Notes: generated by a model not told the origin, from the letters alone. DNA of 64,000 bases from Paenibacillus terricola (GCF_014779765.1 NZ_JACXZA010000001.1:806001-870000), one strand, 5' to 3'. Shown: positions 1 to 12,500, counted from the first letter of the stretch. Translations and numbers: made by a program.

Positions 1-1
1 A

Positions 2-1843
2 ACGCCTTACAGCTTCGACGTCTCCGTCTGGGAGCTGTTCTGGTGGATGCTTGCCGGCGCATCTGCATCTTTCCTTGCGCCTGGAGCGGAGAGGGATCCC
101 GATGCGCTGCTGCAAGCCATCGAGACGAGCGGCGCAACGACGATTCATTTTGTGCCATCGATGCTGGCGGCCTTCACGGAATCAGCGCAGCTTAAGCCAG
201 TAGAACAGCTCCAGCGCAAGCTTCGGACGCTCCGCTACGTATTCGCCAGCGGTGAAGCGCTGCAGCCAAGCCATGTGGAGAGGTTCTACGACTTGATGAT
301 GGCAGCGGGAAATACAGAATCCCGGCTGATCAACTTGTACGGTCCGACAGAAGCAACCGTCGACGTAACGGTGTATGAATGCGAGCCAGGAGCTCGGCTG
401 CACGCTGTACCGATTGGCCGGCCGATCGATAATACGACAGCGTACGTCTTGAGTCCGAACGGATTGGAGTTTCAACCAATCGGGATTGCAGGAGAGCTTT
501 GCATTGGAGGCGTTCAAGTCGCAGCGGGTTATGTGAATCGGCCAGAGCTGACGGCGGAGCGGTTCGTGCCAGATCCATTCTCACATGATCTAAGCGGACG
601 TTTGTATCGGTCGGGCGATTTGGTGCGCTGGACGGAAGATGGGATGCTGGACTACTTGGGCCGGATCGACAATCAGGTGAAGATTCGTGGTCACCGCATC
701 GAGCTTGGTGAGATCGAACGTGCGCTGTTGACGCATGAAGCGGTGTCAGAAGCGATTGTGACCGTTGTTGACGGAAATTCGACATCGAAGGATGAGCGCT
801 CCATATGCGCATACATCGTCGCTGGGCGCTCTTGCACAGCAAGCGAGCTGCGCGAGCACTGCGCTGCGCTGCTGCCAGTCTACATGCTGCCAACAGCCTA
901 CGTGCAGCTGGAGCAAATGCCGCTTACAGCAAGCGGCAAGGCAGATCGCAAAGCGCTGCCTCAACCGCATGCCGGCACGTCCATGAAGACAGGCACAGCC
1001 TACGAGGAGCCGCGAACAGAGACCGAGAAAGCGTTGGCAGCTCTCTGGCAGGAGCTTCTGCAGCGAGATCGAGTCGGCGCACGCGATCAATTTTTCGAGC
1101 TGGGCGGCAATTCGCTGCTGCTCATTCGGCTTCATCGGGCGCTGCAGGATCGGTATCCGCAGTATGAAACCGTCAGCGTAGGCGACTTGTTTGCATATCC
1201 GACGATTGAGCAGCTGGCTAGATATTTAGACGAATCAAGTATACAGACGGCGGTAACGCCTGAGTTGATTGCGCTGCCTGACAGCTGGCGTGTCGAGCTG
1301 GAACCGAGCAGAACGATTCAGCTTTATCGCTCCACTCTGCCGGAGGAAACGGTCGAGCAGCTGACTATGCTTGGGCAATCGGCGGGGCTCGCTGCTCAAG
1401 AGGCAGCGCTTGGGATATTCTTGCTCGTATTCGCTCAGCAATTGGGACGACCAGCCTATGAACTGGCTGTTTGCGGGTTCGGCGAGGAGATGAGACTGCT
1501 GCGAGTCGATCTCCGCCAAACCAGAGGTTTCGCAGACATAATGGCCTTCGTCGGCAGCTGGCAGACAGAATATTCGCCTGTGCGTGCTGCAGCACCCAAA
1601 CGCAGGGCAATTCAGGATGGCGAAGCGTTGGTTGTATTCCGCGCGGCGCCTTCTGCGGAGCTGACGACCGATTGGACAAGCCGAGCGGCTGTCGTGTTCG
1701 GAGTTGAGCTTGCGGCGTCCAGTCTGCAGCTGCGCATCGATGCATCAGTGGTCAGCAAGCAGAAAGCGGCACAGTTGCTGCAAGCTTTCGCTGCTGCCTG
1801 CCGCAAGCTTGCACCGGCCGCTGCATCCCGCGCGGAGCAATAG
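2..1843 (+). CDS. NRPS, 3' part: A(Ser)-PCP-partial C domain
   Basis: The 5' end lies outside the window; the frame is open from base 2. The visible part starts at adenylation core A4 (FDVSVW) and continues through A5 (NLYGPTE), A7 (YRSGDLVRW), A8 (GRIDNQVKIRGHRIELGE) and A10 (ASGKADRKAL). Lining up GrsA pocket positions by eye gives D-V-W-H-F-S-L-V-D-K, the known serine code, so the domain should load Ser. A PCP follows (FFELGGNS; phosphopantetheine Ser codon at 1112-1114). The last ~200 residues (from about 1235) look like only the C-terminal lobe of a condensation domain: no HHxxxDG lobe precedes them. There is no thioesterase. It is probably co-transcribed with the CPBP gene 58 bp downstream and the megasynthase. 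The NRPS assignment is firm; the product is unknown. Confidence 0.93.
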   Translation, partial: TPYSFDVSVWELFWWMLAGASASFLAPGAERDPDALLQAIETSGATTIHFVPSMLAAFTESAQLKPVEQLQRKLRTLRYVFASGEALQPSHVERFYDLMMAAGNTESRLINLYGPTEATVDVTVYECEPGARLHAVPIGRPIDNTTAYVLSPNGLEFQPIGIAGELCIGGVQVAAGYVNRPELTAERFVPDPFSHDLSGRLYRSGDLVRWTEDGMLDYLGRIDNQVKIRGHRIELGEIERALLTHEAVSEAIVTVVDGNSTSKDERSICAYIVAGRSCTASELREHCAALLPVYMLPTAYVQLEQMPLTASGKADRKALPQPHAGTSMKTGTAYEEPRTETEKALAALWQELLQRDRVGARDQFFELGGNSLLLIRLHRALQDRYPQYETVSVGDLFAYPTIEQLARYLDESSIQTAVTPELIALPDSWRVELEPSRTIQLYRSTLPEETVEQLTMLGQSAGLAAQEAALGIFLLVFAQQLGRPAYELAVCGFGEEMRLLRVDLRQTRGFADIMAFVGSWQTEYSPVRAAAPKRRAIQDGEALVVFRAAPSAELTTDWTSRAAVVFGVELAASSLQLRIDASVVSKQKAAQLLQAFAAACRKLAPAAASRAEQ

Positions 1844-1901
1844 CTATGGCATGACAGAGTAGAAGCATCGTACCTTAACGACGAAAGGAAAGGGATCGAT
1901 T

Positions 1902-3527
1902 GTGAGATTCAATGTGAAAGTGCTAGCTGGCTCCGTGCTGCATGCGGTGTTGTATTTGTTTGTGTTCTGGGTTATTTCGGAGCTTCATGGCAAGCTGGTC
2001 ATCGATAAGTTCGAAGGATACCGAAACTTCATGAACGACAACATTCCGGTGTTTCTATGTACCGTATTCGGAGCTGTTTTCCTCTTATTCCTGCTCGTCT
2101 CCTATGCGCAGCAGAAGCTGTCCAAAGGGCGGATCGCAGGCATTCTGGAGACGGCAAGGTTCCATAAGCTGCAAGCAGCCGATATTCGGCTGCTTGTGTA
2201 CATCGGAGTTGCAGGCACGCTGCTGTTCTTGAGCGTAATGAATTTGCCCTTCGTCAAAGACAATACGCAAGACTTTCAATCGTATGTGGACACGTTCAGC
2301 AGGGCGGACTCATTCATCTATGTGCTAATAGGCGTCGGCTTCCTTGCCGTCTGCTTCGAGGAACTGTTGTTCCGCGGCATTTTGTACAATGCGCTTGGAC
2401 GGACGCTCCCGCTCTGGGCTACGGTTCTCATTACCTCGCTCGTGTACGGCTATTTCCAGCCAAGCTTCTGGGTGAGCGTAACGTCTGTTTTCCTCAGCGT
2501 ACTCTATTGCCTCGTTTATGCGAAGCTGCGTTCTCTGTGGTCGTCGATCATCATCGGCTCCGTCGTTAACTGTCTGATCATGCTGACCAAAGTGTGGGGC
2601 GTTCATGACGCGATGGCGAAGCTTCCAGGGTTTGTGCTGCTGCTCTCCGCGGTTTTGTCGCTGTTGTTCATCGTCTTCGCGCTCTTCATCTTATGGAAGG
2701 GCTGGCAGCCGGTTCGGCCATATGCTGTACTAACGGGCAGGATTGGCTTGATCGTTGCGCTGTACTATATTTTGCTGCAAATTCTCGTCGTCATCTGGGA
2801 TAACGCCGTTCTGCCGCGTTATCCGGGGCTTGCCGAGCATGGCATTATCGGACTATACACGAACGCGCTGCTGTCGTTCCCGATGTTCTACTTCGTCTAT
2901 AAGTTGTTGTATAAGCAAAATATGTGGAAGCTCGCTCGCTTCGAAGCGGTTGGCTGGAAGCCGCAGCTGCTTAACGTCGCCCTTGCGATCTGCATGGCGA
3001 TCTGGGTTATGAGCTTGTTCAGCATTCCGCAGGTGAAGGATGCGGCTCCTGGCTTTGAGAGCATCGTCGGCTTTTTCCTCTATCAGAACGCGTGGGTCTT
3101 CTTCAGCTTCTTCGTTATTAACTCGGTGTACAAAGAAGTGTTGTTCCGTGCCCTTTTGTTCAACGAACTGCGCAGCAAGCTGCCGGTCACGGCGGCGATG
3201 ATCATTACCGGTATTTTGTACGGCATCCTATTCTTCTCGGGCGATTTGCCGCTGACGCTGTATGGTACGGCGGGCGCTGTCATTTTCGGCATGCTGTATA
3301 TTTGGCACCGTTCCATCTGGATTACGATCGTCAACGAATATGTGCTGTTCTCGACCTACTATCTCATTCGCAATCAGATCGGATTGCCGGAAGGCGCCGG
3401 ATTGTACGTGCTTCTCGTTGCAAGCTCGGTGGGCATCCTAATTCTTCTATATGCGCTATATCGCGTTCGGCCGCAGGCGGAGAAGACGGTTGTTCGATCC
3501 ACGCATGATGTTCAGCTGGATGCATAA
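1902..3527 (+). CDS. Duplicated CPBP (CAAX-protease-like) membrane protein in the NRPS cluster
   Basis: 541 residues, very hydrophobic, starting at GTG behind AAAGGAAAGGG. Two CPBP-like halves are visible. The first has the glutamate motif EELLFRG near residue 152, the second has KEVLFRALLF near residue 410. In active CPBP proteases a His follows in FxxxH and another in the HxxxN helix. Here the matching spots read YGYFQ and GSVVN in the first half, and YGILF and VNEYV in the second, so the metal-binding His residues appear lost in both halves. It lies between two NRPS/PKS genes on the same strand. CPBP proteins often accompany antimicrobial peptide clusters as immunity or processing factors; a role in self-protection or export here is inference. 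It may be a pseudoprotease. Confidence 0.8.
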   Translation: MRFNVKVLAGSVLHAVLYLFVFWVISELHGKLVIDKFEGYRNFMNDNIPVFLCTVFGAVFLLFLLVSYAQQKLSKGRIAGILETARFHKLQAADIRLLVYIGVAGTLLFLSVMNLPFVKDNTQDFQSYVDTFSRADSFIYVLIGVGFLAVCFEELLFRGILYNALGRTLPLWATVLITSLVYGYFQPSFWVSVTSVFLSVLYCLVYAKLRSLWSSIIIGSVVNCLIMLTKVWGVHDAMAKLPGFVLLLSAVLSLLFIVFALFILWKGWQPVRPYAVLTGRIGLIVALYYILLQILVVIWDNAVLPRYPGLAEHGIIGLYTNALLSFPMFYFVYKLLYKQNMWKLARFEAVGWKPQLLNVALAICMAIWVMSLFSIPQVKDAAPGFESIVGFFLYQNAWVFFSFFVINSVYKEVLFRALLFNELRSKLPVTAAMIITGILYGILFFSGDLPLTLYGTAGAVIFGMLYIWHRSIWITIVNEYVLFSTYYLIRNQIGLPEGAGLYVLLVASSVGILILLYALYRVRPQAEKTVVRSTHDVQLDA

Positions 3528-3579
3528 GGTTGGATCGGCAGTTTCGCTAGAAACGACTAGAAGAGAGGGGTAGACGGTT

Positions 3580-6500
3580 ATGACGATGCAGGAGCTGGAA
3601 TGGTGGAACGAGTCGCTGACCGATGAAGAACAAGCGCCGCTGGCTGTGGAGCAAGTGGCTCAGCCGTCCGCCTCTCGCGCTGTCGCGATTATCGGGATGT
3701 CCGTCCGACTGCCGCAGGCGGACTCCCTCGCGGAGTGGTGGAGCAGTCTAAGACAAGGGCAGGATGCCGTCGGCCAATTCCCTCAGGCCAGGAGGATAGA
3801 CGTCGAGTCGCTGTTATCGGATACAAGACTCCCGGACGGGCAAGCTGGCTACTATGACGGAGCTTACTTGGAGCGCATCGACGCGTTCGACCATCGCTTT
3901 TTTCGTTTGTCGCCGAAGGAAGCTTCCCTTATCAGTCCGAATCAACGGATCTGGCTGGAGACGGCATGGGAAGCACTGGAGGATGCGGGTTATGGCGGCG
4001 ATCGGCTGCGAGGAACGCGAACAGGTGTCTATATGGGCTACAACGGAGACTCGTTTCATGATTACAAAAGGTTAATCGCAGAGCGCGATCCTTCCTCGCT
4101 CTCGCTTGCAATACCAGGCAATCTGTCCGCCGTTACAGCGGGAAGGCTGTCTTATCTGCTGGATTTCAAAGGGCCCAGCATGGCGGTCGATACCGCTTGC
4201 TCGTCTTCGCTCGTTGCGCTTCATCTGGCAATTCAATCCATTCGCTCAGGAGAGTGCGACCAGGCCGTTGTCGGCGGAGTGAAGACATACCTGCTCCCTG
4301 TCGATCTTGGCATCCGAATCGGCATCGAATCGCATGATGCAAAGGCGCGAACATTCGATGCCGCATCAGACGGTACGGGCGGAGGCGAAGGATGCGCTGC
4401 GATTCTCATTAAGCCGCTTGATCAAGCGCTGCGCGACGGCGATGCCATTCATGCGGTCATTCGCGGTTCAGCGATTAACCAAGACGGTGCTTCCATTGGC
4501 TTGACCGCACCTAACGCACGCGCGCAGGAAGAGGTAATCGCCGCGGCGTGGGAGGATGCGGGCATCGATCCGGAGACCGTCGGTTATATCGAAGCGCATG
4601 GCACCGGCACGAAGCTGGGCGACCCGATCGAGGTTTCGGGCATTACGAATGCCTTTGCGCGGTATACCGATCGCAAGCAGTTCTGTGCGGTCGGATCGGT
4701 CAAGACGAATATCGGGCATCTCGATACAGCTGCTGGCATTGTTGGTCTGGTCAAAACGGTGCTCACCCTGCGCAGCGGCGAGCTGCCTCCGCTTGTTCAC
4801 TATCGCAGTCCGAATCCCGAAATCCCATTCGAACGTTCACCGCTCTATATCCCGGCCTCGCTGCAAGCTTGGCCTCGCGTTGCAGAAGGAATGCCTTATC
4901 GGGCGGGAGTCAGCTCATTCGGCATGAGCGGGACGAATGCCCATGTCGTGCTGGAGGAAGCGCCGCAGCTATCTGTCCGCGATGACATCGAGACGGGGCC
5001 TGCTGAAGCCCGCTTGCTGCCGTTGTCTGCCAAGTCGCGTACCGCGCTGCGCGCTTTGATCGGCCGGTATGTGGATTGGCTTCGAGAGGAAGGCGCACAA
5101 GTGCCGCTCGCGGATATATGTTATACCGCAGCGGTAGGACGCGGCCATTATGGCTGGCGCATCGCAATAGGTGCGCACGGCCATGAGCAGCTCGCTGCTG
5201 GTCTTCAGCAGCTTGCGGAGACGCTGGACCGGCTGCCAGATTCATTGACGCCCGGTTTGATCATGAACAGCGGCGGCGGCTGGCTGGGCGTACCGCGTAA
5301 AGGGGACGAAGAACGGGAAGTTCTTTCGTCCGCGGAGCTGCGTAATTTGACGGCACTTGGCCGGGTGTATGCTGAAGGCGCACCACTTGATTGGACGCGG
5401 TTGTGGTCCGGCGCATCAGCGCATACCGTTCATTTGCCCGTTTATCCATTTGATCGTATTCGGTGTTGGATTGAGGAGGGAACTGCTGAACTTCAAGCAG
5501 GGTATCGTAAGCCTGCGGACCGCATAGCTGACTTAGATGCGGCGAATACCGTTGAGGGCTCATCGGAACTTACGAATGGCAGTGATGCCGCGCCAGTTGT
5601 TCAACTAACTGGGCGAGCAGACAGCCGATATTCACGTGCGGAACAACTGGTAGCGGAAGCATGGTCAACGGCGCTTGGTTTATCATCGATTGGCGTTGAA
5701 GAGGACTTCTTCGAAGCAGGAGGGGACTCGATTCTCGCGCTTCGGGTTGCGAGTGCATTGGAAGCATCGACAGGAGCCAGCTTCAGCGCCGTCGATGTTA
5801 TTCTCCAGCCTACAGTAGCTGAATTAGCGGAGCTGCTGGAGGAGCAACTGCCGCCTTCGTTGGATGAGTCGGTTGAAGTCGAAATGTCGATAGCGGCGGA
5901 CCGAGACGTTATGAGTACAGATGTAGAGGGCCAAGCTGAAGAGCTGGACAAGCTGCTGCCGTTATCCCGTTCTCAGCGGCGTATTCTGCTGAGTAGCTAT
6001 CAGCCGGGTGCAGAGCGGTATCATCATATGACGCTCGCTTATACGCTTAGCGGTTCTGTTGACTTGGATCGATTGGAGCAGGCGTTCGCAGCGCTTGTAA
6101 GCCGACATGAGGCGTTACGCACTACCTTTGAATGGACGGAAGACGGTGAACCTGTACAGCGGGTACATCCCACTGCGCGATTTCGATTAGAGCGCAGTAC
6201 GGTTCAATCGGAAGCGGATTGGGGCAGTTATGCGGACTCCTTCGCTCAGCCATTCATACCGGAGCAGCTCCCGCTCATGCGTGTTGGTCTGGCGTCCGCT
6301 CCTTCTAATCGTCATTTGCTCCTATTCGATGCGCACCATCTCATTCTTGACGGCGCCTCGCTGGCGATGCTGCTGGGCGAGCTTGTCGCACTCTACGAGC
6401 AGAAGTCGCTGCCGCAGGTTACGGCGCAATATGGCGATTATGTCATGCGCCAGCTAGCCTGGCTGGACAGCGAGGAGAATGCGATTCAACGAGCTTATTG

Positions 6501-9500
6501 GCTGGACCGAACGTTGGCAGGTCCACTGCCGAAGCTGACGCTGCCGCTTGATCGGAATCGTCCGGCACGCAAGTCGCAGGAAGGCGGGTGCCATCGATTT
6601 ATCGTATCTGCCGATACCGTTCGTGCGATCCACCGGATCGCGGCTGCTTGTCGGGTATCCGCGCACGCCGTACTCCTCGCTGCTTATAGCTTGCTGCTTA
6701 GCCGCTGCGCAGGCCAATCGGAGGTCATAGTTGGTTCGCTTGCGAATGGCAGGGACGACACGGCATTGCTCGGAGCGGCAGGCGTGTTCATTAATTTCAT
6801 TCCGATCCGGCTGCACATTGACGAAGACCAGTCTGCGGAAGCTTTTATCCGCTTGGTGCACGCGGCATCGACCGAAGCGCACGTGAATGGGCGTTATCCG
6901 TTCGACGAGTTAGTTGCTGAGCTCGGCGAGACGCAGGACCGTTCCCGCTCGCCAATCTATGATGCCATGCTTGTCTTTCATAATCATGCTGCGGGCAGTG
7001 AAACATTCGAAGCGGGCGGCATAAGCTTCGAGCAGTATCCGCTGCCGCGCACGACCTCATCCCTTGATGTGAAGCTCGATTTATTTATTGCGGCAACAGG
7101 CGAACTGCATGGCATCTGGGAATATGATGCGGCGTTGTTTGATGAATCGACTATTGCTGACATGGCTGCGCAATTCCGATTGCTATGTACTGCACTGGCG
7201 GATGCCCCTAAGGCAGAGCTTGCAGAGCTGGAGCCGTTAAGTTCCGCGCAAGAGGCTGAATATGAGCTGCGGCGCATGCGTAATGATGTGCAGGAGCCGG
7301 AAAGCATGGCTAAGCCGATCTCATCGCCGGATAGACCGATCTTTCACCTTCATGTCGCTGCGACTTTTACGGCTGAACCGTTGGAGAAACATTTGCAGGC
7401 TTGGCTGCAAATGTTTGGCTGGAAGCCGGTCATCACATTCGCACCGTTCAATCAAGTGATGCAGGATGTGCTTCGTCTGCTGCCAGACCTCCCGGGCGGA
7501 GCGGTAACCGATAGCGCTCGATCAGCAAGACTGCTTCTTATCCGACCAGAGGATTGGATTGGCGAGGAAGTTAATGAGCAGCAGCTGGCTGTGCTTGAGT
7601 CGGACTTGGCAAGATTGACGACGCTCCTAAGCGAAAGGCCGGATCACGCTCCTTTATTTATAGGACTAACGCCTGCCGGATCGCTGCAGCGAATCGAGGA
7701 TGCACAGCGTGCAGCATTACTATCGAGATGGCATCGGCATTGGCGCGAAACGGATGCCGTGCACGGCATCTCAGTCGTGGACTTCTCGAGTGCTGCAGAC
7801 CGCTACTTCGTTGAGGTCATTGCAGATGCCGTAACGGAATCCGAGGGTCATATTCCATATACAGAGCCCTACTACGCTGCGATGGCAGCGCATCTCGTTC
7901 GCGGGCTCGTTGCCGACACCCAATCCTCGCCGTTTAAAGTCATTGCCGTCGATGCGGACAACACGTTATGGCGAGGCGTTTGCGGGGAAGACGGCGCTGA
8001 AGGCGTAACGGTAACACCTGGTTTTGCTGCTGTGCAGCGCAGGCTGCTTCAAGCGCGATCGGAAGGATTTCTTCTCGCTTTGTGCAGCAAAAACAACGAG
8101 TCCGATGTCTGGGATGTGTTCGATCGCAATCCGGGCATGCTGCTGACCCGGGATCATTTTGCCGCGTGGCGTATTGACTGGAGTTCGAAATCCGATCATG
8201 TGCAGGCGATTGCGCAGGAGCTGAATGTTGGGGTGGACAGCTTTGTCTTCCTGGACGATAATGCGGCGGAATGTCTGGCGATGATGGCTGCGTGCCCGCA
8301 GGTGCTGACGATCAAAGTGCCAGAAGATACGGAAGGTCAGCTAACAGCATTCGCGGATCATCTATGGGCATTGGATCGTGTGCAGGTGACGGAGGAGGAT
8401 CGACGGCGAGCTGACCGATACGGCGAGGAGCGGAAACGCAGGTTGGCCGAGGCGTCCATGTCTTCGATGGAGCAGTATCTTGCCAGCCTGTCGATTCGAG
8501 TTGCGTTTAGAACGCTGCAGTTGGAGGACGTACCCCGTGCATCGCAGCTCACCTACCGGACGAACCAGTTCAATTCGACAAGCGTTAGACGCAGCGAGGA
8601 GCAGATGCTTCAGCAGGCATCGCTTGGGCAAGTATTCGTACTGGAAGCATCGGATCGATACGGCGACTATGGTCTTGTCGGACTAGCGATTACGCGTGTC
8701 GAAGGAATTGTGCTGCGTGTTGAATCGTTGATGATGAGCTGTCGCGTGCTTGGAAGGGGAATCGAGCATGCGGTGTTGGATCGACTTGCTGCAATTGCGG
8801 ATGATCGGGGCTGCACGCTAGTACAAATCGATTTCATTCCGTCGGCGAAAAATGCTCCGTTCGCAGCTTATCTGCGCTCCCTGCCTGGCGGAGATGCGTG
8901 GCGCGAAGAGGGTGCATTCACGCTGCCGCGCAATGAAATATCTTCTGCTCCTGCTCATATTGCATTCGATGAGCACGAATCTGCTCGCAATGATGCAGTA
9001 GCAGCTCGGACCGATGATCATCGGAATAGCATTGAAGATGCATCGATGACGAATACGTTCGAAGCCGCTCATCCTTCAGATGAAGGTATGGTTTGGAGCT
9101 GGGGCTTTCTGCCGGATGATGCTCAGCAAGCAGAGGCATTAGCTCACTACGCCTATGCTGCCGCGCTTCGTTACGTTACGGGTGAACAGCTTGTTGATTT
9201 CGCTGCCGAATGGTCCATGCGCCATACGACAGCTCATATTGAACGGACCCATGCAGATCCATTGCAGAGCGAGACGGAATTGGCATTAGCGAAGCTATGG
9301 CTGGAAGTGTTCGGCGACGGAATAAGTCTTGGCAGATCGGACTCGTTCTTCGATGTTGGCGGGGATTCGCTCCGCGCGGCTTCTCTTGTGTCTGCTATCG
9401 TACGCCAATTCGGCGTTCGATTGTCGTTAACGGAGTTGTTCGTTCACGCTGCCCTATGCGACATGGCAATTCTTATCGACCGGAAACGGCAGATGGGAGG

Positions 9501-12500
9501 AGCAGAAGCAGCGATACCTCGATTGACTGCAGCGCCAGAAGCGTCGCACTACCCGCTGACACCGGCTCAGCGTAGAATGTACGTGCTGCAGCAATTTGAT
9601 CCGATGGGTACGGCGTACAATATTCCGACTGTGCTGGAGCTTCGCGGATTGCTGGATGAACAGCGACTTGCGGCTGCGGTTAACGGTTTGATTGAGCGTC
9701 ATGAGGCGCTCCGCACACGTATCGTCTTGTATGATGGCGAGCCTGTGCAGCGTATTGAAGCGCCGGCCTCGATTGATGGACAGAAGGTATATAGGCGGCA
9801 GCCACTGCAGCACAATCAGACAGTTGCTGAGGCAGCCTCACAATTCGTTCATCCGTTTGATTTATCGGAGTGGCCGCTGATGCGAATCGCTTTGCTTGAA
9901 ACGGCTGAAGCTGAACTTCATTATTTACTGTTTGATATTCATCACATCATTGCTGACGGGGTTTCCGTCAATGTGTTGGTTGAAGATGTGATCCGGCTTT
10001 ATAACGAAGAACAGAGCAAGCCCCTTGAACTGCAGTTTAAAGATTATGCGGCGTGGCTTCATCGGGAGGAGAAGAGCAGCGAGGAGCTGGTTCGGCGGCA
10101 AGTCAATCGTTTAGGCGATGGTCTGCCGAAATTGGAGCTGCCGCTTGATTATGAGCGGCCAGCTGTCTTGGATCGCGTAGGTATCCGTTACGATCTGACG
10201 ATCGAGCGTGAAGGGACAGCTGGCATACATGCGCTAGCGCGCCGAACCGAAACGACGCCATTCATAGTGCTGCTCACAGCCTACGCAGTATGGCTTATGC
10301 GGTTATCGGGGCAGCAGGACGTGATGATCGGCGCGCCGATGGCAGGTCGTACGCAACCTGATACAGAGCGGCTCGTCGGCCTGTTCGTCAATACGGTGCC
10401 GATTCGTCTTGCGCCGCTTGTTGATCGATCGTTCGAACAGCTGCTTCTGGAGACGAAGCCGCTTGTTGCAAAAGCGATCGATGGGCAGGAAGTGCCGTTT
10501 GAGCGGTTGGTCGATCGTCTATTGCCGTCATCCGAAAGGGATATGGGACGCAACCCGCTTTTCGATGCGATGTTCTCGATGCTGAATATGCCGCACGCGG
10601 AACTGTCAGCTGTAGATGGATTATCCATACGCCAGCTGGACATTGATTTCGGAACGGCCCAATTCGACGTTGGCTTATCCGCTATTGAGCGGGAAGGGAA
10701 GCTGCAGCTGACGTTCCAATATGCGAAGCAGCTGTTTAATGAGACCACTATGCATCGTTGGACCTCGATGTTCGGACAACTGCTTCGTCAGCTGCTGGAA
10801 TCGCCCCGCGCAGCAGTAGGCGCACATGATATTGTTGATCCGATTGAACGGCAAATGCTGCTCCATCGGTTTAATGATACATCAATCGATTTGCAGCTGG
10901 GGGCGAGCACGCTAACCGAGATGTTCCGCAGACAAGTACAGCTGACGCCAGAACGTATAGCCGCTTCGTATGATGCGGGTCAGCTCACCTATCGCGAGCT
11001 CGATGAACGTTCCGATGCGATCGCACAGCATCTTCTTGCAGTCGGCGTGCGACGAGGCGACGCTGTTGGCTTAATGGCAGATCGGTCGCCGGCACTGCTC
11101 GCCGGTGTGATGGGCATCCTGAAGGCTGGCGGGGCTTATGTGCCGCTGCCGCCAGAGTTTCCGGTTGAACGGCTTCAATTCATGGCGGAGGACAGCGGCC
11201 TGCAAGTGATTTGCGTTCAGCAATCTTGGATCGATGCCGTAGAGTCTTCACTGGGAGACCGTAATCGGCTCGTATTAGCTACGACTGGCGAAGTCATCGA
11301 CCGGGATGTCACTGCTGCGGGCAGCATGAGGCTTGAGCCTGTCACCGAAGATGACCTGGCCTACATCCTTTTCACCTCTGGTTCAACAGGCAGGCCCAAA
11401 GGCGTTATGATTCGTCATGGGGCTGTTATGAACCGGATCGGATGGATGCAAAGAGCTTATCCGCTTGATGAATCAGCGGTGATTTTGCACAAAACACCTT
11501 ACAGCTTTGATGTGTCTGTCTGGGAACTGTTCTGGTGGATGTTTGCCGGCGCCTCGGTTGCGTTAGCTCCTCCAGGTGCAGAGAAGGATCCTGCCGGGCT
11601 GCTGGATCTGATCGAGCGGCATCGCATAACGACGATGCATTTCGTACCCTCCATGCTCGCCGTATTCAATGAATCGTTGCAGTCCATGTCGGCTGACAAG
11701 CTGCGTAACTCACTAAGCACTTTAAGGCATGTATTCGCCAGTGGCGAAGCGCTGCAGCCAAGTCATGTGGAGCGGTTCTACGAAGTGATGCGTTCTCGTG
11801 CTGGTGCCGACAATGAGATCGTTCGGCTGATTAATCTATATGGCCCGACCGAAGCTACGGTTGACGTAACCGTCTATGAATGTGAACCAGGCGTATCGCT
11901 GCGTTCGGTGCCCATTGGTCAGCCGATCGACAATACGAAGCTGTATGTTGCCAATGGGAATGGACAGCTGCAGCCGATCGGAGTGCCTGGCGAGCTTTGC
12001 ATTGGCGGCGTGCAGGTCGCTGCTGGCTATGTGAACCGTCCAGAGCTGACGGCTGAGCGGTTCATTCCGGACCCTTACGCAATGAAGCAGGGCGCAATGA
12101 TGTATCGCACGGGCGATTTGGTTCGCTGGACGTATGAAGGCATGCTTGAGTATATGGGGCGGATCGATGATCAGGTCAAAATCCGTGGTTATCGCATCGA
12201 GCTTGGCGAAATCGAGCGAGCGCTGCTTTCTTGCGAACCCGTATCTGAAGCCGTAGCTGTTGCAGTAGAGGACGAATCGGGCAATCGCTCGATATGCGCC
12301 TACTTTGTCGCGGATCGAAGTTGTACAGCGGGTGAGCTGCGCAAGCATTGTGCCGGAGCGCTTCCGAGTTACATGCTGCCGGAAGCTTTCGTACAGCTGG
12401 ACAAGATGCCGCTGACTGCAAGCGGCAAGGCAGATCGCAAAGCGCTGCCGAAGCTTCGAATAGGTCTGACCTTAGACACTGGAACGAAGTATGAAGGTCC

